64,000 bases of DNA. It comes from Bin5 sp963662575 (GTDB lineage Bacteria > Chloroflexota > Anaerolineae > Caldilineales > Caldilineaceae). Shown here in pieces: positions 32,395-41,391 of the stretch. The stretch covers positions 2,108,001 to 2,172,000 of the forward strand of contig OY759723.1 of the NCBI GenBank assembly GCA_963662575.1. Direction: 5' to 3'. A program made the translations under genes and the position numbers. Numbering within the stretch: position 1 is the stretch's first letter; every line of letters starts with the position of its first letter. The notes beneath the pieces are model-generated. The model was not told where the DNA came from. It saw only the letters and a list, made by a program, of their open reading frames with translations, and made no database searches.

Positions 32395-33897
32395 ATGAAA
32401 CCCATGATACGATCACTCTTAATCAGTGCGCTTGTCCTTTCCGCCCTGTTCGCGGCCATATTTTTCGCACGCCCTTCCGACCAGCTTAGCATTACCTTCC
32501 CCCAAGCCGGGGCAGAAACCCCCTCTTCCCAAGCGGCGGATGAATCGGTTGGTCTTGCCGCGCCCGTTCTCGCCGCATCGGCCGGTTCTGACCGGATCAC
32601 CATCAGTTGGGCCCCCATCGCCAGCGCCGCTACCTACGAAATCTGGGCCCGGCAGAGCGAACTACCTTGGGAGCGGCTCGATGATGGCTCCCTCACACAC
32701 AATGTGACCTCCTTTACCCACTCCGGTCTTACCTCCGGGGATACGTATAGCTACACTGGCCGCGCCGCGCCCGTCGCCGGCGCAAAAAGCGATTGGGCCG
32801 GCGCGGTCGAAGCCACCGTTTCCTATATCCCCGCGCTGTCCGCGAATGCCACCGCCGGCCGCATCGAACTTGGCTGGACAAGCGTGGCCGGCGCCGGCAG
32901 CTACCAGCTCATTGTCTGGACCGACGGCCTCAGCGACTGGGATCGCATCGGCGATCCAATCACCGGCACCATCACCTCCTACACCCACACCGGGCTTACC
33001 GAACTCAGCACCTACCACTACCGCGTCAGGGCAGTGATCGACGGCGCCGAGGGCGACTGGTCCGATTCGGTCAGCGAAATCCCTGTCCGCCCTGCCGCAC
33101 CAAGTCTCTCCGCAACCGCCGCCACCGGCCAGGTCCAGCTGAACTGGGCCGCCGTCCCCGACGCCGACAGCTACCGCCTTATCACCTGGACCGACGGCCA
33201 GACCGCCTGGCAACGCATCGGCGATCCCCTTAAGGGCGATACCACCTCATATACCCACACCGGTCTCACCGCCGGAAGGACCTACTTCTATCGGGTCGCT
33301 GCAGTGATCCACGGCATTGAAGGCGCCTGGACCGAATCGGTCAGCGAAGTCCCCGCCGCGCCGCCCGCACCGACGTTGACCGCCGCCACCGCCGTCGGCC
33401 AGGTCGAGCTGAGCTGGACCGCCGTCCCTGGCGTCGGCAGCCACAATCTCATCGTCTGGACCGACGCCCTCAATGCTTGGGTACGCATCGGCCATCCCCT
33501 TTCCGGCGATACCACCTCCTACACGCACACTGGGCTTTCCGCCGGTCAAACCTACTACTACCGGGTCAGCGCCGTCGTCAACAGTACCGAGGGCGCATGG
33601 TCGAATTCGCCCAGTGCCGTCCCCGGCGCGTCATTCATGCCAGGACTGGTCGCGACCGCCTCCGCCCAACGCATCGATCTCAGTTGGAGCAAAGTGACCG
33701 GTGCCGACAGCTACCAGCTCATTGTATGGACCCCGGGCCAGTCCGAGTGGGAACGCATCGGCGGAACACTGTCATCTGGTACCACCTCCTATTCCCATAC
33801 CGGACTTACGGCCGGTAACACCTACTACTACCGCGTCAGAGCCGTGATCGACGGTACTGATGGCCCCTGGTCGGAGGAGGTTGACGCTGTGCCGTAA
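32395..33897 (+). CDS. Secreted fibronectin type III repeat protein (five domains)
   Basis: A 500-residue protein. The start at 32395 gives MKPMIRSLLISALVLSALFA, a signal peptide or anchor; in-frame codons back to 32266 cross the leader hairpins and are rejected. Five FN3 domains follow, with the repeated strand pattern of LSWxxVxGAxSY, then a WTDG or WTPG turn, RIGDP, TTSYTHTGLTAG and TYYYRVRAV. Domains 2-5 are very alike, implying recent internal duplication. No catalytic domain or sorting signal is seen. It most resembles the protein at 34717; both have a SFPQ or TFPQ segment after the signal. A surface binding or adhesive role is inferred. Confidence 0.88.
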   Translation: MKPMIRSLLISALVLSALFAAIFFARPSDQLSITFPQAGAETPSSQAADESVGLAAPVLAASAGSDRITISWAPIASAATYEIWARQSELPWERLDDGSLTHNVTSFTHSGLTSGDTYSYTGRAAPVAGAKSDWAGAVEATVSYIPALSANATAGRIELGWTSVAGAGSYQLIVWTDGLSDWDRIGDPITGTITSYTHTGLTELSTYHYRVRAVIDGAEGDWSDSVSEIPVRPAAPSLSATAATGQVQLNWAAVPDADSYRLITWTDGQTAWQRIGDPLKGDTTSYTHTGLTAGRTYFYRVAAVIHGIEGAWTESVSEVPAAPPAPTLTAATAVGQVELSWTAVPGVGSHNLIVWTDALNAWVRIGHPLSGDTTSYTHTGLSAGQTYYYRVSAVVNSTEGAWSNSPSAVPGASFMPGLVATASAQRIDLSWSKVTGADSYQLIVWTPGQSEWERIGGTLSSGTTSYSHTGLTAGNTYYYRVRAVIDGTDGPWSEEVDAVP

Positions 33898-33938
33898 TCG
33901 GCACTTTCCCTTTCAATGGCCCCATCATCACATAACAC

Positions 33939-34050
33939 TTGGGGATTGCCTTAAAGAGCTTTTCATCCACCGGCGGTACACTGGCACACGTCGGCCCTCG
34001 GTGACGCCGAACCACCGCCCACCAATACCCTAACGCACCAAGAGAACCGG
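33939..34050. repeat. 112-bp dispersed repeat, copy 1
   Basis: TTGGGGATTGCCTTA and the sequence up to AAGAG near 34050 match 37239-37350 with substitutions but apparently no insertions or deletions (constant offset of 3,300 bp). A shared core is CGGTACACTGGCACA. Confidence 0.75.
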
Positions 34051-34059
34051 CGCTGGAAA

Positions 34060-34400
34060 GCGTGTTCTCCGCGTCCCTCCGCGGACAAAGAGGGTTTTAG
34101 GAAGTTCTCCGTGCCCTCCGTGGATCAAAAAAGGTTTTAAGGTGTTCTCCGCGTTCCTCCGCGTCCTCCGCGGACAAAAAAGGTTTTAAGATGTTCTCCG
34201 CGTCCCTCCGTGCCCTCCGCGGACAAAAAAGGTTTTAAGAAGTTCTCCGTGCCCTCCGTGGATCAAAAAAGGTTTTAAGGTGTTCTCCGCGTTCCTCCGC
34301 GTCCTCCGCGGACAAAAAAGGTTTTAAGAAGTTCTCCGTGTCCATCCGTGCCCTCCGCGGACCAAAAAAAGGTGTTCCCCGCGCCCCTCCGTGGTTCAAG
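34060..34400. repeat. Intergenic repeat array 4
   Basis: Units of GTTCTCCGCG, CTCCGCG and CCGCGGACAAAAAAGG, separated by TTTTAAG in place of the usual GTGTAAG. A larger duplication is visible: two blocks containing AAGTTCTCCGTGCCCTCCGT recur about 125 bp apart. The space 33898-34716 has no gene. Confidence 0.85.
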
Positions 34401-34716
34401 AACGGAACCAAGCGCCTTCACAGCAAGCGCGGCGGCCCCAATACATCACCAGCGCTTCCCATACGAACTCCATCCCCCAACCTAACGATTCTCGGCCGAT
34501 CCGCCAAAAATCGTTAACTCTCGCCCCCAACAGCCTTTTCGGCCGTTCCTAATGACGCCCACATCATATATAGTAGTGTAAGACCAAAATCGAAGCGCAA
34601 AACGACAGCAGTCTCAGTCCCGCTCTACAACGAAACATCTCGCCAGCCTATCCCCTGAAACTGTCGCCGTCTCACCAGCAGCTACTTCTAACGCAATACA
34701 ACCCGCCCTCGTAGCC

Positions 34717-36231
34717 ATGAAAAAACTAATCTTCTTACTGGCCCTGTGCGCCCTTGTCATCGCCGCCGCAATCTGTGTACTCATATTCGCGCTTCCCTCA
34801 AGCGAGTTCAACCTCTCCTTCCCGCAGGATAGGTCAGCTACCCACAATCCCGGCGCGTCAGAAGACCACGACCATCCCGACGCGCCCCAACTCGCCGCCA
34901 CCGCCGGCGACGGCCAGATCACCATCTCCTGGCAGACCGTCGCAGGCGCCTCACACTACGAAATCTGGGTGCGGCAAGGCGCCGACCCCTGGGCCCAGGC
35001 CAACGATACCGCACTGACAGCCACAGCCACATCCTTTACCCATACCGGCCTAACCGACGGCGAAACATACTTCTACACCGGACGCACCGTCAACGCCTCC
35101 GGTACCAGGAGCCCGTGGGCCCCGCAGGTTGAGGCCACCGTAAACCCCGAACTCGCCGCGCCCGTCTTGACCGCAACCGCCGGCGCCAACCAGGTCGCCA
35201 TCAGCTGGCAAGCCGTCACCGGCGCCGCCGCCTACGAACTCTGGGCCTGGGAAGAAACCGCCGATTGGGTGCAAATTGACGACGGCTCCCTGACCGCCAC
35301 CTCCTACACCCATTCCGATCTGGACGAAGGTCTGACCTACTACTACCAGATTCGCACTCTCAACAACAATGGCGCCTCCGGTCCATGGTCCGATAAAGTG
35401 CACGCCACCGTATACGCCGACCTGGACCCGCCCGTGCTCACAGCAACCGCCGGCCAAGGCCAGATTTCCATCAGCTGGACAACAGTGACCGACGCCCACG
35501 GCTACCAAATCTGGACGGCCCAGGACGGCACCGAATGGGAACAAGCCGACGATGGCTCCCTCACAAGCGCTTCGACCTCCTTTACGCATGCCGGCCTTAC
35601 CTCCGGCGAAACCTACTACTACTTAGGTCGCTCCATCACCGCCGCCGGCCATAACGGCCTGTTCGGCCAGCCGGTTGCAGCCACCGTCCCCGTCACCCTG
35701 ACCTCGCCCACACTCACCTTGACCCCCGGCCACGGCCAGATCGCCCTCTCCTGGCAGGCCATCGCCGGCGCCGACTCCTACGAGCTCTGGACCTGGCAGG
35801 AAGGCGCCGACTGGGAGCAGCTCGACGACGGTTCCCTGACCGATACCTCCTTCACCCACGCCAGCCTTACCGTCGGCTCCAAGCACTACTATGCCGTCCG
35901 CGCCCTCTCAGACGACGGCACAGAAGGCGCATGGTCCGAATATGTAGGCGCCATCGCCGCCGGTGAACTGCCCACACCCGTACTCACCACAACCGCCTCC
36001 GGCGCCCAAATCACGATCACCTGGCAGGCCGTCACTGGCGCCGATACCTACGAACTCTGGTACTGGATAAACGGCTCCGACTGGCAACGCCTCGATGGTG
36101 GCTCACTGGCAGGCACATCATTCACCCATACCAGCCTGACCACCGGTACCGCCTACTACTACACACTCCGCGCCCTCTCCAACGACGGCAAAGAAAGCGC
36201 ATGGTCGGAACACGCAAACGCCACCCCCTGA
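34717..36231 (+). CDS. Secreted fibronectin type III repeat protein (five domains)
   Basis: A 504-residue protein: signal anchor MKKLIFLLALCALVIAAAIC, a short linker (FNLSFPQDRSATHNPG), then five FN3 domains with the pattern ITISWQxVxGAxxYELW, WEQxDDGSLT, TSFTHxxLTxGxTYYY and RALSNDG. It is a paralogue of the protein at 32395, with different loop preferences (ELWTWQEG rather than LIVWTDG). No enzymatic domain is present. It stands alone between repeat arrays. The N-terminal region could anchor it in the membrane if it is not cleaved. Confidence 0.88.
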   Translation: MKKLIFLLALCALVIAAAICVLIFALPSSEFNLSFPQDRSATHNPGASEDHDHPDAPQLAATAGDGQITISWQTVAGASHYEIWVRQGADPWAQANDTALTATATSFTHTGLTDGETYFYTGRTVNASGTRSPWAPQVEATVNPELAAPVLTATAGANQVAISWQAVTGAAAYELWAWEETADWVQIDDGSLTATSYTHSDLDEGLTYYYQIRTLNNNGASGPWSDKVHATVYADLDPPVLTATAGQGQISISWTTVTDAHGYQIWTAQDGTEWEQADDGSLTSASTSFTHAGLTSGETYYYLGRSITAAGHNGLFGQPVAATVPVTLTSPTLTLTPGHGQIALSWQAIAGADSYELWTWQEGADWEQLDDGSLTDTSFTHASLTVGSKHYYAVRALSDDGTEGAWSEYVGAIAAGELPTPVLTTTASGAQITITWQAVTGADTYELWYWINGSDWQRLDGGSLAGTSFTHTSLTTGTAYYYTLRALSNDGKESAWSEHANATP

Positions 36232-36446
36232 CAGGTGGCGTCTGCATCCTCCCTCCACAACCCGTAACCCAGGTCCGCATTCCTCAGCTTCCCCGTAGTT
36301 CTATCCTCTACCCCTCTAGCCTGTCCGCCGCAAGCGTCCCCACTGTGCGGGGGGAAATAGATCCCGTAACGCCCCTCTCCTCACTTCTCTTCACACCTAT
36401 CCTCAATCAATCGCCACAGTCTCTGACCACTGACCACTGCAGTTCT

Positions 36447-36502
36447 GGGCGGTCGGGCCTTCGGCCCTCCCTTGTGCAGGGGCTGCGCCCCCGCAACGCC
36501 CC
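36447..36502. repeat. 56-bp dispersed REP-like repeat, copy 2
   Basis: Matches 2663-2718 essentially base for base. It directly follows a TGACCACTGACCACTGCAGT motif, a short sequence also seen near 28460 and 40100. Confidence 0.7.
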
Positions 36503-36764
36503 GCCCTGGCTAGCCACCGCACTGGTTCTTCCCCACCATCGCGGCATGCCGACAGTGCGCCCCAACCAACCTGGCGGCTGCCAACCGAATACGCCATCAG
36601 AAAGCCTGACTGGCGGCGAAGATGAAGAGTTGGTCAAGACACACACTGTATGCGGCATATTAGCGCCCGTTGACGTTTGTCTGAACAACGACTTCCGGGT
36701 GCAAATTGCGCCTTATCGTCGAAGGGCGGCGCAGCTGCGCAAAGAAAATCCGATACGCCTTTGG

Positions 36765-37082
36765 TGTTCTCCGCGACCCTCCGCGACCTCCGCGGACAAA
36801 AAGGTGTTCTCCGCGACCCTCCGCGACCCTCCGCGACCTCCGCGGACAAAAAGGTGTTCTCCGCGACCCTCCGCGACCTCCGCGGACAAAAAGGTGTTCT
36901 CCGCGACCCTCCGCGACCTCCGCGGACAAAAAGGTGTTCTCCGCGACCCTCCGCGACCTCCGCGGACAAAAAGGTGTTCTCCGCGACCCTCCGCGACCTC
37001 CGCGGACAAAAAGGTGTTCTCCGCGACCTCCGCGGACAAAAAAGGTGTTCTTCGCGACCCTTCGCGTGCCTTCGCGGATCAA
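36765..37082. repeat. Intergenic repeat array 5, exact 40-bp tandem units
   Basis: From about 36800 to 37030 the unit (CCGCGGACAAAAAGGTGTTC plus TCCGCGACCCTCCGCGACCT) repeats at an exact 40-bp period about six times; the edges hold variants with an extra or missing heptad. The last units change to the TTCGCG form. Both strands are open over the array, which produces spurious frames. Confidence 0.9.
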
Positions 37083-37238
37083 TTGACTTTGTCTACTTCA
37101 ACAGTCAAGCGAGAAACATCCCTGACAGGCCTGCAGGCTTTCCGTTCTTGTTGACCAGCCTTCCCAAAATGTCAACGAAACCTGGTTACCAGGAACTGCA
37201 AAATCCTGGTCCAAATCCCTGTCCTTGTCCCTGCACAA

Positions 37239-37350
37239 TTGGGGATTGCCTTACAGAGCTTTTCGACCTCCAGCGGTACACTGGCACAGAGCGGCTCTCC
37301 GGAACGTGAAACTACCGTCCCCTAATTCCGTACTGCATTAAGAGGGCCCG
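37239..37350. repeat. 112-bp dispersed repeat, copy 2
   Basis: Partner of 33939-34050. Both copies lie between an FN3 gene region and a repeat array. Confidence 0.75.
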
Positions 37351-37478
37351 CACACGCATGCCTGTCCCGTTTCAGAACAACACGATTCGCGCCCATAGCG
37401 AAACGGCACTATAATTGTCCTGCCAGCCCTTTCACTATCCGCAAATCACAACTGCCCGTACGCCAGGGATGAGATCAA

Positions 37479-38954
37479 ATGAAGAGACTCCTGATCACGG
37501 TCGTCCTGCTCGCTGTAATCGGTGCCGCCGGCTGGTTCGGCCTCCAACGCTTTCAGGACCGCCGCGCCGCTCTGGACGAACAGCCCAGCTACGAGACCGC
37601 CACTGTCGAGCGCGGCTCCATCAGTAGCACCGTCAGCGCAACCGGCAGCATCGAGCCCGAAGCCGAAGTCGCCCTCTCATTCCGCGCCAGCGGCCGCGTC
37701 GAGCAAGTGCTCGTATCCGTCGGCCAACCCGTAGAGGCCGGCCAGCTCCTCGCCCAACTCGATGTCACCGACGCCTCGCTCGCTCTCGAACAGGCCGAAG
37801 TCTCCCTCCAGATCAGCCGCGCCCAGCTCGAAAAACTCGAGAAACCGCCCTCCGACTCCGATATCATCGCCGCCCAGGCCAACGTGACCGTCGCCCAGGC
37901 CAGCGTCGCCAGCGCCGAAGCCGCCCTCGCCAGCGCCCAGGCCAGTTATCGCCAACTGCTCGCCGGCGCCTCCGCCGCAGAGCTCGCCGTCCAGGAATCC
38001 CAGGTCCGCCAGGCCGCCGTCAACGTCCGCCAGGCCCAGAGCGAATATGACCAGATTAAGAGCTTCCCCGACGCCGGCGCTATGCCGCAGGCCGTCCAAC
38101 TCGAGCAGATGACCATCTCCTACGAAGTCGCTCAGGCCCAGCTCGCCCTCACCCAACAGGGTGCTGACGAAGCCCAAATTGCCGCCGCCCTCGCCCAGAT
38201 CGCACAGGCCGAGCTCGGCGTCCGCCAGGCCCGCAGCAACCTGCTCGTCGCCCAGGACGGCCTCAATTCCCTCATCGCCGGCACCGACGCCGAAGACCTC
38301 GAAATCTCCCGCGCCCAGGTCCGCCAGGCCGAGCTCAGCAAACAGCAGGCCGAAGTCTCCCTCAACAACGCCATGCTCTATGCCCCCATCAACAGCGTCG
38401 TCAGCCAGGTCAACCTGCGCCAGGGCGAGCTCTACGGCGGCAGCGCCCTCGCCGCCATCGTCCTCACCGACCTCGTCAGCTTCCACATGACCGTCCTCGT
38501 CGACGAAATCGACGTCCGCCAGGTCCAGATCGGCCAAACCGTCCGGCTCAGTCTTGACGCCCTGCCCGACGCCGACATCACCGGCCAGGTCACCAAAGTC
38601 TCCCCCACCGCCCGCGACGTCGGCGGCGTCGTCGCCTACGAAGTCGAAATCGTGCCCGAAGCAACCGATGCCCAGCTGCGCGCCGGCATGAGCGCCACCG
38701 CCATCATAACCACCGCCAAGGTCGACAACATCCTGCTCGTCCCCAACCGCTACATCCAGCTCGACCGCGAATCCGGGCGCGCCTTTGTCCAGCGAATCGT
38801 CAACGAAGTCCCCACCCTCCAGGAAATCGAAATGGGCCTGCGCAACGACCGCTTCACCCAGGTCCTCGCCGGCCTCGCCGACGCCGACCAAATAGCCCTC
38901 ATCCGCACCAGCAGCGAAGACCAGCTGCGCAGCGCAATCTTCGGCGGCAACTAG
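37479..38954 (+). CDS. Membrane-fusion/periplasmic adaptor protein (MacA/HlyD family)
   Basis: A 491-residue protein with an N-terminal membrane segment (LLITVVLLAVIGAAGWFGL), a beta-barrel/lipoyl start (VERGSISSTVSATGSIEPEA), a long coiled-coil hairpin (about residues 95-310, Ala/Gln/Glu-rich such as AQASVASAEAALASAQASY), the returning lipoyl half (MLYAPINSVVSQVNLRQGEL) and a barrel domain ending near GMSATAIITTAKV. It should link the inner-membrane ABC exporter encoded downstream (39280, 40144) to the cell exterior. A possible -10 box TATAAT lies at 37410. A repeat array of about 290 bp separates it from the ATPase gene. Confidence 0.9.
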   Translation: MKRLLITVVLLAVIGAAGWFGLQRFQDRRAALDEQPSYETATVERGSISSTVSATGSIEPEAEVALSFRASGRVEQVLVSVGQPVEAGQLLAQLDVTDASLALEQAEVSLQISRAQLEKLEKPPSDSDIIAAQANVTVAQASVASAEAALASAQASYRQLLAGASAAELAVQESQVRQAAVNVRQAQSEYDQIKSFPDAGAMPQAVQLEQMTISYEVAQAQLALTQQGADEAQIAAALAQIAQAELGVRQARSNLLVAQDGLNSLIAGTDAEDLEISRAQVRQAELSKQQAEVSLNNAMLYAPINSVVSQVNLRQGELYGGSALAAIVLTDLVSFHMTVLVDEIDVRQVQIGQTVRLSLDALPDADITGQVTKVSPTARDVGGVVAYEVEIVPEATDAQLRAGMSATAIITTAKVDNILLVPNRYIQLDRESGRAFVQRIVNEVPTLQEIEMGLRNDRFTQVLAGLADADQIALIRTSSEDQLRSAIFGGN

Positions 38955-38972
38955 AGGAAATTGACATGTCCC

Positions 38973-39258
38973 TAAACGTCCCTTCGCGTATCAAAAAAGG
39001 TGTTAAGGTGTTCTCCGCGGTCCTCCGCGTCCTCCGCGGACAAAAAAGGTGTTAAGGTGTTCTCCGCGCCCCTCCGCGTCCTCCGCGGACAAAAAGGTGT
39101 TAAGGTGTTCTCCGCGCCTCTCCGCGTCCTCCGCGGACAAAAAAGGTGTTAAGGTGTTCTCCGCGGTCCTCCGTGTCCTCCGCGGACAAAAAAGGTGTTA
39201 AGGTGTCCTCCGCGGACAAAAAGGTGTTAAGGTGTCCTCCGCGCCCCTTCGTGGATAG
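38973..39258. repeat. Intergenic repeat array 6, inside the export operon
   Basis: Seven or so units of GTTCTCCGCG, CCTCCGCGTCCTCCGCGGAC and AAAAAGGTGTTAAGG. It occupies nearly the whole 325-bp gap between the adaptor gene and the ATPase gene, so the transcript of this presumed operon would include the array. Confidence 0.88.
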
Positions 39259-39279
39259 ACCAAATTCCGAGTACGAGCG

Positions 39280-40110
39280 ATGTTACTAAAAACGAAAAAC
39301 CAAAAACTAAAAACTGCCCCAAAAAGCCCAAACGGCTCCGAGCCCCCCGCCAACGCCACTTCAGTCATCGAAGCCATCGAGCTCACCAAAACCTACACAA
39401 TGGGCGACATGGAAGTACGCGCCCTCCGCGGCGTCGACCTCAACATCCACCTCGGCGAAATGGTCGCCGTCATGGGCCCCAGCGGCAGCGGCAAATCCAC
39501 CCTCATGAACATCATCGGCTGTCTCGACGTGCCCACCTCCGGCCTCTACCGCCTTGACGGCACCGACGTCGGCGCACTCGACGACAACAGCCTCGCCGAG
39601 ATCCGCAGCCTCAAGATCGGCTTCGTCTTCCAGAGCTTCAACCTCCTCCCCCGCACCACTGCCCAGGCCAACGTCGAGCTCCCCCTCCTCTACGCCGGCA
39701 TCAGCGGCCAGCAACGCCATCAGCGCGCCGCCCAGGCCCTCCAGCTCGTCGGCCTCGACGACCGCCGCGACCATAAACCAAACGAACTCTCCGGCGGCCA
39801 GCAACAGCGCGTCGCCATCGCCCGCGCCCTCATAAATCAGCCCAAACTCATCCTTGCCGACGAGCCAACCGGCAATCTCGATACCAAGACCAGCGACGAA
39901 ATCATGGACCTCCTCCAGCGCCTCAACCGCCAACAGGGCATCACCATCGTCTTCGTCACCCACGACCCCGAAATCGCCCAATACTGCAACCGCGTCATCA
40001 ACTTCCGCGACGGCCGCATCGAAAGCGACCAAAACAACCACAACGCCCAGCCCGAAACACCGCCCAGCCCAATCCCAGAGTCTCGCAGCCTTGAAGTCAC
40101 TGACCACTGA
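39280..40110 (+). CDS. ABC exporter ATP-binding protein (MacB/LolD-type)
   Basis: A 276-residue ATPase: Walker A GPSGSGKS (66-73), QSFNLLPRTTAQANVELPLL, signature LSGGQQQR, Walker B LILADEPTGNLD and FVTHDPEIA. The ABC domain proper starts near residue 28 (TSVIEAIELTKTY). The first 15 or so residues (MLLKTKNQKLKTAPK) are encoded by AAAAACCAAAAACTAAAAAC, a sequence seen elsewhere in the window as intergenic repeat; no other usable start is seen before the domain. It should energise the FtsX-type permease encoded 33 bp downstream. Confidence 0.92.
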   Translation: MLLKTKNQKLKTAPKSPNGSEPPANATSVIEAIELTKTYTMGDMEVRALRGVDLNIHLGEMVAVMGPSGSGKSTLMNIIGCLDVPTSGLYRLDGTDVGALDDNSLAEIRSLKIGFVFQSFNLLPRTTAQANVELPLLYAGISGQQRHQRAAQALQLVGLDDRRDHKPNELSGGQQQRVAIARALINQPKLILADEPTGNLDTKTSDEIMDLLQRLNRQQGITIVFVTHDPEIAQYCNRVINFRDGRIESDQNNHNAQPETPPSPIPESRSLEVTDH

Positions 40111-40143
40111 CCACTAACCACTAACCACTGCCCTTATGCCCTT

Positions 40144-41391
40144 ATGAATTTCTACGAGTCGACCCGCGTCGCCATCATCGCCCTCGCAGCCAACAAACTG
40201 CGCTCCATCCTCACCATGCTCGGCATCATCATCGGCGTCAGCGCAGTCATCGCCCTCATGAGCATCGGCCGCGGTGTCGAACAATTCTTCGTCGAACAGT
40301 TCACCAGCCTCGGCACCAACCTGCTCTACGTCTTCCCCGGCCAGCTCAGCGAAGGTCCCCCCAGCGAACGCGCCCGCAACCGCGGCATCCTCACCCTCAG
40401 CGACAGCCACGCCATCAACAACCCCCTGCGCGTCCCCGACGTCATCGCCGTCGCCCCCGAAGTGGGCGGCAACGCCCTCATCTCCCGTGGCAGCAGTGAC
40501 ATGGACGTCTCCGTCAGCGGCGTAACCGCCAGCTACCTTGATGTCCTTTCCGGCGAAGCCGCCATCGGTGTCTTCCTTACCGATGCCGACGTCCAAGAAC
40601 ACAGCCGCGTCGTCGTCATCGGCTCCGACGTCTTCGGCCGCCTCTTCGAACCCTACGAAGACCCGCTCGATCAGACCATCCGCGTCAATAATATTACCTT
40701 CCGCGTCATCGGCGTCATGGAAGAACGCGGCGCCGGCATGGGCGGCGCCAACCTCGACGAAATGATCTTCATCCCCCTCACCACCGTCCAGGACCGCCTT
40801 TTCCGCCGCCGCACCGTCAGCGGCGACTACGAGGTCAACATCATCTACGCCTCCGTCGTCTCCGAAGACCGCATGGCCCAAGCCCAGGAACAGATATCCG
40901 AACTCCTGCGCGAACGCCACAAAATCGCCTTCCAGGGCGAAGATGACTTCGTCGTCATCAACCAGTCCGACCTCATCTCCATCTTCGGAGACATCCTCAG
41001 CGCCATGACCCTCTTCCTCAGCGCCATCGCCTTTATCAGCCTTGTCGTCGGCGGCATCGGCATCATGAACATCATGCTCGTCAGCGTAACCGAACGAACC
41101 CGTGAGATCGGTCTCCGCAAAGCCGTCGGCGCCAAACGCCGTAACGTCCTCAGCCAGTTCCTTATCGAAGCCGTAACGCTCTCCCTTATCGGCGGCATGC
41201 TCGGCATCGCCCTCGGCGCCGGCGGCGCAGTCGCCGCCACCTCCTTCGTCGACAACTTCAGCGCCGTAGTCGGCATCGACGCCATCGCCATCGCCATCCT
41301 CTTCTCCATGGCCGTCGGCCTCTTCTTCGGCATCTATCCCGCCTACCGCGCCAGCCGCCTCAACCCCATCGACGCCCTCCGCTATGAATAA
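40144..41391 (+). CDS. MacB/FtsX-type ABC exporter permease
   Basis: A 415-residue permease. An N-terminal segment with one membrane helix (LRSILTMLGIIIGVSAVIALMSIG) is followed by a large extracytoplasmic domain (about 60-270), then three C-terminal helices: ILSAMTLFLSAIAFISLVVG, LIGGMLGIALGAGGAVAA and AIAILFSMAVGLFFGIYPA. MLVSVTERTREIGLRKAVGAK and the final SRLNPIDALRYE are family hallmarks. Such exporters act as mechanotransducers that move peptides, lipoproteins or other compounds out. Its stop overlaps the next gene by 8 bp. Confidence 0.94.
   Translation: MNFYESTRVAIIALAANKLRSILTMLGIIIGVSAVIALMSIGRGVEQFFVEQFTSLGTNLLYVFPGQLSEGPPSERARNRGILTLSDSHAINNPLRVPDVIAVAPEVGGNALISRGSSDMDVSVSGVTASYLDVLSGEAAIGVFLTDADVQEHSRVVVIGSDVFGRLFEPYEDPLDQTIRVNNITFRVIGVMEERGAGMGGANLDEMIFIPLTTVQDRLFRRRTVSGDYEVNIIYASVVSEDRMAQAQEQISELLRERHKIAFQGEDDFVVINQSDLISIFGDILSAMTLFLSAIAFISLVVGGIGIMNIMLVSVTERTREIGLRKAVGAKRRNVLSQFLIEAVTLSLIGGMLGIALGAGGAVAATSFVDNFSAVVGIDAIAIAILFSMAVGLFFGIYPAYRASRLNPIDALRYE

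Noticed and set aside
36660..37154. Open frames on both strands across the 40-bp array (up to 317 codons on the plus strand starting at 36201)
   Set aside because: They are made of repeat units, are open in several frames at once and have Arg/Gly/Pro-rich low-complexity translations.
37677..38891. A 404-codon minus-strand frame opposite the adaptor gene
   Set aside because: Gly/Asp/Leu-rich shadow of the coiled-coil coding sequence.
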